A stretch of DNA of 64,000 bases from Ophioderma brevispina (GCA_023653785.1 JAMKCH010084953.1:1-64000); one strand, 5' to 3'. Shown: positions 10,657-25,097, numbered from the stretch's first letter. Notes: generated from the sequence alone by a model not told the origin. Numbers and translations: made by a program.

Positions 10657-12974
10657 ACCGTATTCGACCTATTTAGCGCCCCTCCCCTTATAAGCGCCCC
10701 TCGGACCATTGCCGACTTGCAAAATCATGTCTCAATTAACCACTTTGAGTCCCAATTTTTTTTTATTTGTACTAGTATCTTTCGGTGTATTTCTCAGGCT
10801 GATATTTTCAAGGTTATATTTAACACCTGCAAACATGGTAAATACATCCACACTATAGCCAATGCTGCGATATATCAAATATATTGGAAGAAATCAAGAC
10901 GGCTACTTCACGCAATTGCTATGGTGCGGACGTGGACGTCAGCCGACGGCGTGTTTATGCATTTAAACTAGGAAATATCCAACATTGTTTGGCGTTAAAC
11001 GGAAAGGAGAGATGGATCAAAATTAGGAGACATGGCAAGGTAGCTGGTAAAAGATTGGAGGTAAACCGATATGGCATGTGCTGTTATCAATTTCGGAAAT
11101 CATTAACTGGTTAAACGTGGCTCTCAAAATATTTTTGACACAGTTTTGGGCATCAAAAGCTGCCAACAATTCTAAAAATGCAATCTGTCCCTCTTTTATA
11201 TAGTCTTTCATTGTTATTTTCACAAATGTTTTGATGTAAACTTTAAGAAAATTGGATCTTTGAGACCTGCTGCGAATCACGTACTAGCTCTATCCGACGG
11301 TGAATGTACAGCGAAATCTGTCAATCATGCATCCGAACTGGTACATGTAAATTATCTTTGGCCAATCACATTCGACATTCATTATTACGTGTTATATTAT
11401 TATCATACGTAGTACCTGCTTTTCATGATGAAACGCGCGATGTGACCTTCCTAAATACAATGCAAAATAAAGTTCCCCTTCACTCATATCATTCATGAAA
11501 TTCAACTTCCAATAATGTTGTACGTTGAGATTTCCAAATTAAAATTTTGAAGGATTTGACACGATATTATGTATGTTTTTCTGAACCTACGTGACACTGA
11601 CCTTCATCTCACTCAACTTTTCTTGACCTACCCTATAGCGACTTCACAAGGCCAAGGCGTGCTGAGACATGAATATGATGAATTGTTGCACCTGACCGTT
11701 GGCATTCCATGCAAATTTATGGTTATACCATTTTTTGTACGGGCGGGAAACAATTCTCTGACGAAATTTTCAACATTTTGGTTTATTTTACCCATGATAA
11801 AACCTATTAATTGACGATTACTGGAGCAAATAATTACACATCTTACAGCAGTTACAATGTGAATACGAAAGAAACGCCCAGGCGCGTGATATAGGCTACG
11901 TATTATTTGATAGCCACACAAGACAAAATCGCCAGGCCCTTTCCAGCAGACACTGAAGATGCAGGAACATGGTCTAGATGAACACATGTGTTCGGAGATG
12001 GGGATTTCCCCATGCATATCAATTTGGTCAGATTACCATTTATTTATGAAAGGTTGAGTCCTATGTAATAAAAAGTAGTTCCATTTATTGTTTTATTTGG
12101 TTGTTTATTGTGCCAATTCTCTTTGATCATATTTTTAGTCTAGGTATATAAGTTCGCTGGAACATTACAGCTCGGACATCAGGTGGTTCGCGGGGGGACT
12201 GGTTTTCCATACACCGTCAATTGCGCTGCGTATCGATTGCTAAACACTGATGGATCCCAGATTTTTCTGCTTGCGGCTTTCGGGTTTATATCTCCATTGG
12301 GCCGTAGGCAAAAACTTACCTGTAATCATTGATGTACTGAAAAAACTAACGCGGGTTGTGGCTCACTTGGGAGGGCCTCCGATACAATGCGACAAAAAGA
12401 TATATTATTCAAATATCTATCTGGATATTACTATGCTAGCATTTTCGTTAAACAAAAATCCATTATTTAAGTAAGTTAAAAGCTGAGATTGAATATACCA
12501 ACGAGATTCGAAAAGGCAAGTAATCAATGGATGGTTTGCAGCATTGGCAGTGTCTGGTACGGATATTGTTCTGGTTAATTCACGGATCCACTCGACTGAT
12601 CGGAGGAAGCAGTTTTAATAGTTACTCCTGACATTTCAAGGTAAAACCCAAGTTTAGTTTGTTGGGCTATGTTAAAGCAATGAATCGCTAACCCGTGCGT
12701 GGCGTGTTATTTGTCAAAAAGCCTGGAACACAGTTTAGTTAATCCAATGACTTTTGCCATTTTAAGCCATGGAAAATTAAAGGCGTGTTCTCGACCACAA
12801 CAGGTCCCCCGGGGGCCCGTCGCGGATAGTAAAATTGGGGGGAAATATAATTAAGATCACCGGGAGAATTGTGATGGAATAAGTGGTTCTCAAACCATGA
12901 GGCTGCTGCAATAGCAGTTGCAAATTTGACGGTATCAAGTTGACTACATTGACAATACAAACTACTTGTAGTTC

Positions 12975-13560
12975 TGACCTTAGATGGACCCTACTTTACC
13001 TGAACCTTGAAATGCCTTCACAATTCTCGGTTAGAAAAATGTGACCACATCCACCAAAGTTTCATGACTACAACAGGGTTGAGGTAGTGACCTTGATAAA
13101 CCCACACGACTTGAAATGACCTTCAAAAAATTTTCGGGCAATGAATGCTTACTACACCCACCAAAGTTTCATCATCCTACCAAATATTTTGTTGGTTTGG
13201 ACCTTGAAGGACCCCACATGACCTTGAAATGACCTTCAAATTGTTTGCACTGATGCTTGACCCAACCCACCAAGGTTCATGCATCAACCCACCTACTTAG
13301 TGGGTTTGGACCTTGATGAACCCACATGGACCTTGTAATGACCTTTCAAAATTTTTTGGCCGTGCATGGACTACACCCACCAAGTTTTCATTAATTCCTA
13401 GCACAATTGGCAAGGGTTATAGCAATTTATTCCCATTTGACCTTGAGTGACCCGCATGACCTTGAAATTTACCTTCAAATTTTTTGGGGCCACTGAATGT
13501 TGGACCACACCCAGCAAAACAGGTTTCATCATCCTGCACAATTTCCAAGGCTTATACATA
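12975..13560. repeat. Imperfect tandem repeat, unit about 105-120 bp
   Basis: About five diverged units. Each carries TTTGGACCTTGA-type, ACATGACCTTGAAATGACC and CACCCACCAA(A)GTTTCAT words. The same style of GACCTTGA repeat recurs near 48340-48620, suggesting a common family. No coding function seen. Confidence 0.65.
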
Positions 13561-14194
13561 GAGGATGGAATAATATAAAACCAAAAGAGGGGAATGAGTG
13601 TCGTGTGGAAATGCCCAAAGGGGGACACCGTAACCGTTTCTAGCACACAACAGCGCGCCGGCCGTGGTTGTTGTGCGTTAAAAGAAGCAACTAGCGTGTT
13701 CTCATGTTTTGAGGCGCAAGGCCACACGCATTATAACATCTGTGGCATCACGCGTAGTTATCAGGTGTTGCAGAATGTTACCCAGTGTCCATTGTTCTGA
13801 TGGCGATTTCGCAAATACTTATGCGAACAACCCAATCGAATGAGGAGAAAAAAAACACCATGAATCTAAAAAAGATTCCTGCATTTCCTAATTGACACCA
13901 CCACAAAAGGTCTTTCCCGAGGACCCCATGTTTAATTTTGGCTTTAGGACAAGAGGATAGTTGAGTCCGAGTAATGAACGTAAAATACGGCGTTTGTTCT
14001 CATTCAAAAGCATTAAGGATTTTCCAAATACGCCGATACGTAAAAACCAAATATGGGTGCCCAAAAAAACTATGATAATGAAGTGCGTATGCTCTGATAA
14101 ACCTTTTGGGCACCTTCTGTGAAATTTGGTACGCTGTTTCGGGAGGAATCTTCGGGGTATTGGGTGATTATTACGTTCCCATTTTTGACCAAAA

Positions 14195-14530
14195 TTTTGA
14201 ACCCTATTTTTGACCTATTTCGAACCTTTGACCCATGCCACATGACGCATCTCCGAACTCATACGCAGCGGGCTTATTGAGCGACATCTATGGTGTGAAG
14301 ATGGACAAACCCATACTTGCTTAGATAAAAAAGATACCGTGTTGTACAAGCGGTTTTGAGCAATTTAACCCTATTTTTGGACCATATTTGACCCTTTGCC
14401 ATGAAATTTGCCCACTTCAGATCCAGGCCACGTGTACTGCGATACATTCTAGGGCCAAAAGATGAACACACCCACGCTTTGGCTTAGATCCAAAAGAGAT
14501 ATCGCGGGGGACACACAACACAAACACGGC
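14195..14530. repeat. Two diverged copies of a repeat of about 155-165 bp
   Basis: Units start with ACCCTATTTTTG (about 14202 and 14369) and share GAAGATGGACAAACCCA / AAAGATGAACACACCCA and GCTTAGATNNAAAAGATA words in the same order. Non-coding. Confidence 0.5.
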
Positions 14531-15364
14531 ACGGGACGAAGAGCATTTCTTATAGTCCCCCTTCGCCACCAAAAGTTGGCGGGGGAAAAATACCCCCAAT
14601 TGTAAATTCATGTGTCGATTATTAGGTAGGGGGAATCTTGCTCAAAAAATTCCAAAGGTTTAAATGGACATTCTTTGGAATCTTCAAAAAATATAATGAA
14701 TTACATTAAAATGTGTTATTTTCTATTTCAATTACACAGGAATTGAAAGGAAAGAAAGTGGACCAGTTTGATTTCCTCAAACCATATTTTTGTTAACGAA
14801 ATTGATCAATCGGAAACATGTTATTGTTAATTTTGATTTGTCTTATGAAAAAAGTGTATTGATGAACATGCCCAAACACATAAAGTTTTATGTGAGACGT
14901 CCTAAGAAACAATTATATTCACGCATTGGTCATAATGTTGAAGCACAGAATTGGATTAAAATAGATTATAACATTGACTGATTTTGCAGGATTTTACCTA
15001 GCTTCATAGAAAAACTTAGGTTGCTCACGCGGCAAACGTGCGGCACAAATTCATTGCAAAGCCGAAACAGACCTGTGTTTGTCCGGCTCGAGCTGGTTAA
15101 ACAATGGACTGATACAGCTTGCTTCTGATTCTCTGTAGGTAATATTCGTCTCAGGTTTGTAAGGATGTGAAGGCTTAAACTAAAGAAATGTTTTAAACCA
15201 CGCTAACGTATAGAATTATGTGTTTAGCAGGCGGTGTGTTTTAATCGGGATTAAGCGGAAGAAAAAAAAAAACAGTTAAATTATGCAGGGTGCCAAAATT
15301 AGCGCCCCCCAAATGGGGACTTAAAGCGCCCAGGGCGCTCTCTCTAAATAGGTCGGAATACGGT

Positions 15365-17204
15365 GGGGGTTTTACTAGCAGATTGCCAAAAAGGCGCACA
15401 ACTGGACCAGAGGTGGGTTACGCGTGTTTGTGGTTACACCAAACCAGAACATGGTGGGATGTGCCCTTTTTAAAGTCTGGGAACCCCTAGCTAGTTAAGT
15501 GTGTAAATAAACATGCAAGCAGGCAACATATGAATAACCACAACTAAGGTAAAAAAATTAGGCTGCAATGGCATTCAGGGGCTAGCATTACTAAAACATA
15601 TAGGAAGAGCTAGTAGGACAAAGTGATTTTGATGCTGCATGCAAAAAAAGGCTACTTAATTGCACCTTGGAAATTCAGGGCAAAAAAAACAAAAAAAATC
15701 CAAAAAATACACCAATTATAAAAAAAATTCCTTTAAAAAAGGAAGGGGACGCGCGCGCCCCAAGGAGTGGTCTGGTTGGGTGGTTCCTACTGTGGTTGGG
15801 AAAGAAATAACTTTTGTAAGAAAAAAGAAACGGTGGGTTTATTAGGACACAATTATCAGATTGACATTCGCGAAAAGTTTATTGCAATTTTTTAGACCAA
15901 AAGTGTTTGAAATAAGTATAAAAAAATAGATATATCTGAAAATACAAGGGAAGAATATTAGTTGAAAACAGTTTTAGTGTTGGTGAAAGTTCTGCAATTG
16001 TATAGGAGAGCCAATACCAAAATTAGCGTATTATCGGGAAATATAAGGAAATAGGAAAGCTTTATTTGGTAGCACAAAACAGGGTAAGTAAAAAGGAAAT
16101 TGTTTAAAGTGTGTCACAAATGACAACGATTTATAATAACAAGAAACTACTTGGTCTGTATAATCTTTTGTTGCACTTTATAAGGAATTGGGAAATGGTT
16201 TATGTCAGGGCATTTTAGGAGTTTGTTATTGAGGCCACTGTTGGGCGAAACAGCTCGATGGGGGTGGATTTTTGGAGAGTTGCCTTGTTTGTTCAATGAA
16301 GGTTTAAAACACGGCCTTTGCCTGATAGGGACCCTTGGACGTCAGAAACACAAATGAGGGTGTGTGCTTTGTAAACCATAATGGCGTTTGGTTTTTTCAT
16401 TGAATAGCATATTTTTCCAAATGAGGTCAATGTTAAATTTTCAGCTTATTTTACAACGTGACTCACACGGGGAACATGTGACTGGTTATGAGGCTTTTTT
16501 GACCTATTAAAAATGAGGGATCCTATGTTGCACCTTTGATTTTTATAAAACGCTACTTAATATGCATATTAAAAAAAATCAATTACCTTGTTCATTTCAC
16601 AAATTTGAAAGGTTAATTAGAGTAACAGTGCAGGTGAGACTTCCATCATTACATTTAAAAGGTTTTGCACATCAAGTAATTATTTTTGCATTAAATATGG
16701 CTTAATTTGCATAAAACGTTTTGCGGATATTCTACTGTTTTCTGCGACTATCGGTGAAATTATGACCACAAACTCGTATTAAAAAAAACGAATGCCTAGT
16801 TTAAGTTTCACCCCGATTTAAGGTGGTTTAGTGTTATTTTGGGGAATATGATCAAGTGGGGCCCTTATATTAAAATAAATAAAAATGTTGGCAAGACCAC
16901 GGAATCTTTTATTAATATTTGCATAATTAGAAGGCCTAATTTGCATTTACAACATGGTTAAAAGCAGGGAGAGGCTTGTTCATTTTACGGGCCTAAATCG
17001 GGCATACCGGATGCCCCAAAACAACTAGAGTTTCGCGGTTCCGGGGCTTCGTGTTGGTGTTGCGGCGGGGGGTACCAACGGTTAAGGGTGTTGTTTAGGT
17101 GCGGAAAAACAACGCCAGGGTTTCCAGATTTATACAAGGGTGTTTGCCAATCACCCCTTCACAACCACAAACCCATCAATTCAGGTTCTCATTTTCACCC
17201 AAAT
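15365..17204. other. No recognised gene; A- and G-rich sequence
   Basis: Short open frames here consist of low-complexity lysine/glycine codons. No splice-bounded exon, RNA gene or transposon terminus recognised. Confidence 0.4.
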
Positions 17205-19620
17205 AAAAAAAAAAAAAAAAATAACTTAAAAAAAACATATATTTTATTATTTTTATATAAAATGAGTGTTTATTTTGTTTTGATTCATTTTTCTACACTT
17301 TTTTTCCTTTGTTTTATTCTATTTGTTAAATTTCTATATTTTATTTTTGGGTATCGCTTTTTTGTATTTATATTGTTAATTTTTGATAATTGTTTAAAAA
17401 AAAAATTTTTTCTTCGTAGTTCTTTTTTAATGTATTTTGTCATTTTTTTTATTGTGAAATTCGGGTTTTAGTTCGTTCAATTAATTTGGATTTACTTTTT
17501 CGTTTAAACTTTGGTATATTTGCTCATTTTTTACAATGTTATTTGTTTCATATTATGGGTCGTATTCGTGTTGGTATATTTGAGTATTTTCTTAATTTTC
17601 TTTTTAAACTTTAATTACTTACAAACGTTGTGTATTTAATTATGCTCAAGTTTTTCATTATTTGTTTGCTTTTGTTTTTTATTGTAATTTTAATTGTTTT
17701 ACTTAAACCACGCCCACATCTTTCCTGAACAAAAACTCCTGCTTTTCATATTTTATTTAAACGTTTGTAATATTTGTGTGTATTGTTGAGTTAGCAGTGT
17801 TAATTTTTGTAATTTATTTTTGTTTATTATTTGGTTATTAGCAATGAATTGATATGTAAGTTTCAGTTACCCGCCCACACAGAATTTTCATTTTTTGTCA
17901 AAACTTTATTATTTGGTTTATTATTTTGTTTTGTTATTTTATTTTTAATTTTTTAAAGTTCATATTTTGCACATTCTAAATACAGCTCATAAAACGTTTC
18001 AGGCTTTTTCATTAATATCAGGGAATGTCTTTGTGATTATTGTGAACATCTATTTTTGTGGCTGAGGGGGTTTACTTAGTGGTATTAATGGGAACAAATT
18101 TAAAGAATATCCCCCAAGGCTCTGATTCATACTCTGCGGATCGAGCTTAAAGATGCATTTGAAAAAAATTGTTTTGATTTTTTTAGGAAATATTACTTAA
18201 AAGTATTCAACTGTTATAAAGTCTGAGGTTAGATATATGAAATTCCGGTTTTTTCGGAACACCAGATTATACCAATGACCGGTACAAAATTTATATGAAA
18301 TTCTTGAAAATAATGAAATAATGAAAAAATCGTGGACCTCGTCTTTTTCGAACAGTCAACCGGAGGAACTAAACAATCAAATTCCATTGGCATTAAGATT
18401 TTTTTTGTATTTTAATTCTTGATTTATATTATTTTTATGTATTTTTAATAACGTCGGATCGAGATTTCAAAATATTATTTTTTTGTGTAATAATTGGAAA
18501 AAAAAATAGTCAACTAGAAACTAAGGAAGATAGGTATAACTAAAAATGGCACCAAATTTCCGAAATTTGAGGAGGAATCGGATTTTTCGTTTTGAGCTGC
18601 AGTAAAACATTTATGTAGAGTAAACATTTATGTGTATTTCTAAGGTCCCATAGGATAATGTGTATAAACAAAAATTAAGGATTGGGGAATGTTTTATAAC
18701 AAAGTTTGTGATTTCATATGAGGAAAATTCGATTTAACATTAGCAATTTCACACAGTGATTGTATATGGACAAGCAATGATAAATGCAAAAAACCAACGA
18801 TTTTTGAAATTGAGGGCGCCAATCCTCAGGAACATGTCTGGAGTCGGCCCTTAATTTTAATTTAATATTGTTTTCTTTTTTAAATTTCTATTTGTGTTCC
18901 GGTCTTTTCGTTTTTTGTATTTAGGAGTTTTATTTTTCCACTCCATGTCAATTGTTAATTCATTTTGATTTTCATTTTGTATTTATTTAATTAAATTTTT
19001 ATTTTCTTTGTTTCCATTGTAATTGGTTTGTTCATTAACTTTTGTATTAATTTAATTTGCTGATATGATTTTATGATTTTTTTAACTAATTTTAAAGTTA
19101 ATATGTTGTTTCTTTTCAAATATTATTTGTTTAAAAAACATATTGTTTTCTTTTTATTTGTAATTTAGCGTTTTCTTTTTTTTCACTTCATTTAATATGT
19201 TTTATTTCTTTTTTTATTCTTATTTGTTTCCGTCTCTTTCTTTTTAATTGTCATTTAGGTTTTATTTTTTCACTCATTGTTCAATTGTTATTCTTTTGAA
19301 TTTTATTTTGTATATTTATTATATTTAAATTATTTTCTTTTGTTTCCATGTAATTTTGTTCATTAAAATTTTGTTATTACGTTTAATTTGCTTATAGTAT
19401 TTTATGGTATTTTTAATTAATTTAAGGAAATATTGTTTTTCTTTTAAAATACTTATTTGTTATTTGTATTTTCTTTTTTATGGTAATTTGCATTTTTCTT
19501 TTTGTCATCATTAAAAAAAAAAAAAAAAAAAAAAATTTTATTATTTTATATAGTTAATTTAAAATTTATTTTCTTTTGTTTCCGTTTTCATTAATTTTGG
19601 GGTCAGTTCATTATCTTTTA
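17205..19620. repeat. T-rich low-complexity island
   Basis: The plus strand is dominated by T, with frequent TTTTGTTTT and TTTATTTT words. Poly-A runs occur near 17206-17220 and 19513-19535. The bias is strongest at 17220-18000 and 18850-19620, with a more ordinary stretch between (18050-18840). The long frame across 17088-17471 follows from this composition. Confidence 0.75.
18870..19620. repeat. Tandem repeat, unit about 320 bp, 2 to 3 copies
   Basis: A block with TTGTTTCC, TTGTTCATTAA, TTTAATTTGCT and TTTTATG words at 18870-19195 is repeated in the same order at about 19200-19460, with a partial third copy to 19620. The copies differ by many small indels. Confidence 0.6.
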
Positions 19621-22600
19621 ATTTTGGCCTACTTTTTACCAAATTCGTGATTTCAATTTTAAGCTGTGTAGGTTGTCAAAACAAGAAAAAAAAAAAAGGG
19701 GGAGGAAAAGGAGAGGGAGAAAAAACAAAAACGGCAAAAGAAGCAAAAACGGCACATCTTTCCTGGTAAAACAAAGCTCAAACAAGAACAAACTAAAATA
19801 ACAACAATGAAAAATCAAAAAACGTCCTTGACGATTTCGAAAACCCGGGGACAACGGGGGGAAAAAAATAAAGGGAGTGTCAGCGGCATTTAGACCGCTG
19901 TGGGCCCCAATAGGAACTTTACATATCTTAGTTGTGTGTTTGTAATCTGCTCAATTGATCCCAAGGTGATGGCATTCCGCTCGCGGCCACCAATTTGGGA
20001 CATGGACCCAATATGGCGTTTGTTACGGGAGGATTCATCAGGAGAGTGTTTTGAAAAATATCCATTAAATTTCGCAAGGGAAAAGGAGAACTTCTTTCTT
20101 GATTGTACAAATCTATGCGAAAGGAAAAAAGAAATTAATTTTTAGGTTCATCGGGTTAATCTCGGACAAGCAAACTACTCATGATTTCCACCACTATTTG
20201 GAAAATCCGTTGTAACATATATAGTGATTTTTGTAACGTAGAGAGAAAGAAATCCCAATTTGGGCATACTCCAGTTTCGTACGGCGGTGCGGAAATGTGT
20301 AGTCTGTGTCACAGGGACTGCGAAAAGATATTATATTAGTACTACCGTATCTCCCGAATAAAACAAAGGGGTTCTATGGCGATTTTTGCATCAGAGGGGT
20401 CCGTTAACTATGTTTTGTTTTGAAAAGTATAGTTAACTGGGTCTGAACCTATGGAACCTAGCGAGAAAAATTGAACGTTTTTTGTCGGGTACTCGGTGAC
20501 GCAAAAAAAACCGGGAAAAGGAAGGGGCACGCAAAATCGACTACGGGGCGCATCCCTTGCCCCGGGATCCACTTGTACTACAGGGCCCGCGGAAACATCT
20601 TCCACAAGGGCCCAAGCTAAATAAGTGCGGCCCGTAGGCGCCCCCTGAAAAAACAATTTGAAACTCAAAAAACTTCAAAAAATTTGTTGCATAGAAGGCA
20701 CCAGGCAATTTCAAAAACATTGCATATAACTGTGATTTCACAAGGAAGAACAAAGATGACAAAAGACTAGTTCTATTTTAGTGGGGACACCATTGAACGG
20801 GGGAAAATCTTCTACTCGATGGCAAAAGCCTATCTATTTGATTAGGCTGAAACGTTAAAGGACCTAGAGTACTGAAGGGATACCTAGCACATTTATGTCA
20901 ATGGGAAGTGTTACAAAAAAATGCCCTTTATTTTTAGACCATTTTGGTCAATCAAGGACAAACTTATCTTGGTTAAATTTTGGTAATAATGGCGTCTTTG
21001 GCAACGTTTACCCAAAAATTTCCCAAATAGCATTAAATTTTATCAGTTGGGAACCACTGTTTTTAATGTTTTACACTTTGTGTTAATATGGGCCTAAAAA
21101 AATGGGGGCCTTGCAGACCAGATAGAAAAGAAAATTGGTATACCATGATTCTTGCTTTCAGATTTATTCAGAGTATATTATGACCCAAAAACCAAAACAC
21201 ATGGACCAATCTGGCCCCTTAAAAAACAAATATTGGGTAGTGGAGAAAGTCAACAAGGCCCCGTTAAGAATACCAAGCCTAAGGCCAAATGTCTAATGGT
21301 GCAACGTTAGCTGGAACCTCCTTAACAGCTTGATTTTTAACAAAAGCCTCGATTTTCTGGACATTTCTAAATAGATATGCATTGCTATTTTGGATATTGC
21401 TTGTAAAGCTAGTTATAAATCCTTTATTCCAATCCAAATTGTCCCTAGGTTATTTTTTTTTCAGAATGGCAAAATTTCATAAATCATCAGTATTATAGTG
21501 GGCCAGGGGGGGTAGGACTTGCCAACCTACTCACCAGCAACGCAAATTCAAACCGGCCTTTTAAATTTTCGGGGGTGCAGTTGTTTCACAAAAAGACTTA
21601 AATGGTAGGGAGGGCGCTCTTACACATATCGAAACCGGTTTTTACACACAGACTTGACTAAGGACTAAGCCTGGTCACGATATTTAATCAAATGACCGTA
21701 TTCGAAATAACACTATTTTGCAGTGGGTTTAAATCCACTAACCTGAAAGATTGTGAGTACAATGATTTTTTCTTACTTTATTGATATAACTACCGTTCTT
21801 GAACAAGTTTAAGGAGATGATTTTTTAAGTCACTGGGGACCGAGGGACTGTCATAGGAAATGCACATAGCAGTTCCCAAAAATTAAGTTTGGAAATTCCC
21901 CAATGCCCAAATCGAGAAGATGGTATCCTACCCCCCCTGTATAGTGGGTGTTAGCTAGGGGATGTGGGAGCCCAGGGCAAAGATGTTGCCATTTGGAATT
22001 CAAAAACCCTTAAATCAATGGACACAGAAATCTCAAATGTTAAAGGACCTAGCCGATAAGACTATAAAAAACGTCCCTGTAGTAAATATAGGCAGTTCAG
22101 TTACCCTATTAATATTTACGTTAAACGGTGACCGATTACTGCATTGAACGTGTGTGTGAGTGGTTGCGTAAGGACAAACAACATTCTTAACAAAATTGAA
22201 TCAATTTATTTCAAAATAATGCTAATCCCAATGTCATTACACTTCAAATATGTTGGTTGCAGAATTTCCCATAAAACATTCTTAAAAAAAACGGAAAATC
22301 AAAAAATAAGATGTCGGTGGTAGCTCTCGCGTGAGATACTGATAAATATCTCACAAAAATGAGCTGTTTCGAGCACCTTCCAAACGCCCCATTGAAACAT
22401 TGGGAAACAGCATGGTAAAACATAGACACACGCCGCTTGGCACCTCTTTTGATGAGTTTAGCATTTAAAGTTGGGATCTAACGGTGGGACGACGGAAATG
22501 TGTAAAACTCCGAGCGTGGTGAATGTTACAGGCCTTCAGCGTATGAGTTTTGAAAAGTTCTGATTGACAACCAGCTACAGGGGTTGTTTTTGATTGTGAT

Positions 22601-23444
22601 GAATCCGATTGTGTGGTTGCGGGAGATATGGATTTTGGGAAAAATTCGCGATTTTTTTCTCCACCACGACAATATTTCCAAGACAAACACCAGGAGCTAG
22701 ATTTACCGATTGATCAAAGAATGTAGTAGTTTTTTACCAAAAGCAATTTGATCCCCCACTAAAACAGCGCTCGGGAAAAGACGACTAATATGAGTAATGC
22801 GTTAAGTGCCACCAAGGAACCAGCTTGTACGCCACAACTGATTGGTTTGAAATGGCAAACTAGTGCGGCATGTGGCGCTTTCACGTGCCACGTGGAGGCG
22901 CCGTGTGACAGTTGTGAGTAAAGATACAAAAGATATAGTTTGTATCTCAGTAAAATATGAGAAGTATGTAATACAGGCTATAGACAATTTTAAATCATCC
23001 GATTGTGCCGTTGGGGGGAAGGAAAAGAAAGGGCCGATTTTCGTAGCGAGGTATGGGCTCGATTTAGGCATGTGCATTATAAAACCAAAATGCATTTCCA
23101 TATAAAGTCTGCCGAAATGGTACACTTGTTTGATTAGACCTTCTGTGGTTCTGCCCTATAGCCAGGTCCCTCAATTACTTCTTGAAGAAAGAATATGCTT
23201 ATTAATTACAGGAGGGGACGGGGGCATGCATTATTTACACCCCGGAGAAGAGAAATGGAGGATCTCTTTTTTTTTTGGAGAGAGAAAGGTCGAAGTCCCC
23301 CCGCTTCCGTAAATGAAAGTGAAAGCTCATTGTTCCTCCTTCGCTTCTTGATGAAAAATTTTATTTGCACTTTCATTGCTTCGCTTCGGCATTCCCTATT
23401 TCCTCCTCCCCGGGAAAAAATTAATGACCCCTGCCAATAGTTAT
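19621..23444. other. No recognised gene
   Basis: Several short frames overlap on both strands without recognisable domains. There is a local GC-rich patch at 20520-20640, and adjacent CACGTG E-boxes at 22880-22900. An ACCGTAT word at 20344 recalls the ends of the 10657-15364 candidate but stands alone. Confidence 0.4.
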
Positions 23445-23449
23445 TTTAA

Positions 23450-23475
23450 CGGGGGGGGGGGGGGCGGGGGGGGGT
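23450..23475. repeat. G-rich tract
   Basis: Nearly continuous G (about 24 bases with one C) immediately before the first unit of the 23490-28535 duplication. Confidence 0.8.
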
Positions 23476-25097
23476 CACTCAAACATAAATTATAGGGGTG
23501 TAAGGCTAGCGATTTCAAACCCAGAGGTATTCGGTAACATGTTAAAATAGAGGTCTGTGGGGGGAGGGGGTCAACTCACATGAAATCAGAGGTGTGTAAG
23601 GCTAGCGATTTTCAAACCCAGAGGGCATTCGGTAAACATGGAAAAAATAGAGGTCTTTGGGTGAGGACAGCCAAATTGCCCATTAAAATAGGTGTTATTT
23701 GGGGACGCAAAAATATGATATAAATCTAAAAAAGTCGAAATTTGCAAAAAGAGGTTTATTTTGGTGTCAATTTTCAACAATTTCTCCAAAAATAAGGGGC
23801 GGCTTGGGTGCGGAGTGGCACATCTTTAAAATATGCAATTCTTGGGGGACAATGATGCTGAAAATGGGGGGTCTAACACAGCCTTATAGCATTTCTGCAG
23901 TTGGATAACAATATGTAAATAGGTCATGAAATAAATTTTAACTCATCATGTACAAAGTTGTGTTTGTACAAGTTGGAAGAAGAACGCATGAAATGAAAAT
24001 TCAGAGTGATAAGCTGTAAACTTCTACAATGCAAAATTAATAAAAATCTCAAGTATGTTCATTTTTTGCAAATATGCAAATTAGGGCCTATGTAACATTT
24101 CATACAACTCATTCTCTTCATAGTTTGTGGTGGGTAAAGGTTGAATGGGAACCATAAAAACATTTCAGATGCTAGCTTGTACACTTCTCACAAATGCAAG
24201 AAAGAACAAAAAACTATTAAATGTTGCCACATTTTTGGTTAACATAATTATGTTTATTAGGCCAATTTAAGGAGCATTAATTAGGCTCATTTGGTTCATA
24301 TTACGTTGTTTATGTGCTTCAGAGAATAATTCCTTTGAATTTCCGATTGTGCATGTGATTTTAAAAAAATGGGCAAATTTTGCTCATTTGGCAAATATGC
24401 TTACTTTAGGGTAAAGTAAGGTATGACCATAGACTCTGTTGCTGCAAAATTCTGTACATGAGTGTATTAAGAGAAAATCCGGCAAGTTGCAGAATGATAG
24501 TGTGTAAGGTTTTCCTTAAAGTACAATCTATATTAAGAAGACAGGTTATTTTCCTTTTCATGAAAAACATAAAAATTTAAATTCCTCAAAAATATTCAAA
24601 TTAGTTGGGTAAATGGCGAGATCAATACTTGTAAGTATTGTAATTCGTAGGTACATATATCCGGAACATAACCTAACAAATCAAGTGTTATCCCTTTATA
24701 GTTTAGATTTTTTTGTTACCAAATGTCTTTTTTGTTGTTGAAGCGGAACACTCCCATGGTGCCATGGGCAAAATAAAGAAAAATAAAAGACTTGACCTTT
24801 GACATTGTTCTCCAAATGACGGTTATGTGCGGGAGTCCAAAAATTTGAATAAGTTTGCAAGGAATGTCCGATTTCAAAAATTCGAAGTGTTCTGAGTTGC
24901 TGAAGAGTCTCTCTTTCAAATACAATACATTTTAACCCACAGATTGCAGGACAATTATTTTCCACCTGGAACGACTAGTAAATGGAAAAACGGAAAAAAA
25001 AAAGTGCATACCGTTTACGAAATCAAAAGAACAAACAAGCTCAGCTCCAGTTGTAGCCTTTGTCTCCACACAGATTATCTACCTATAGTGACCTATA

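Larger units (their letters stand above)
10657..15364. mobile_element. Candidate DNA transposon bounded by inverted ends
   Basis: The left end reads ACCGTATTCGACCTATTTAG, followed by GCGCCCC-rich sequence. The right end, reverse-complemented, reads ACCGTATTCCGACCTATTTAG, also with adjoining GCGC/GGGG sequence. These are the only two places where I see the phrase, in opposite orientation 4.7 kb apart. No target duplication or transposase could be confirmed. Several short frames inside (for example 11628-12017 minus) match no family I know. Alternatively these are two independent MITE ends. Confidence 0.3.

Noticed and set aside
11628..12017. Minus-strand frame of 129 codons with several cysteines
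   Set aside because: No recognisable motif, splice signals or homologous copy; an overlapping plus-strand frame is equally open.
13398..13800. Overlapping frames on both strands, 109 and 68 codons
   Set aside because: Partly within the GACCTTGA tandem repeat; no domain and contradictory strands.
17088..17471. Plus-strand frame of 127 codons rich in Phe, Leu and Ile, resembling a membrane protein
   Set aside because: Composition follows from the T-rich low-complexity island; no consistent membrane-protein pattern beyond TTT/TTA codons.
24696..24965. Minus-strand frame recurring in the second duplication copy (27245-27490), as a possible conserved gene
   Set aside because: Both are present only because the DNA is duplicated; the frames shift differently and show no motif.
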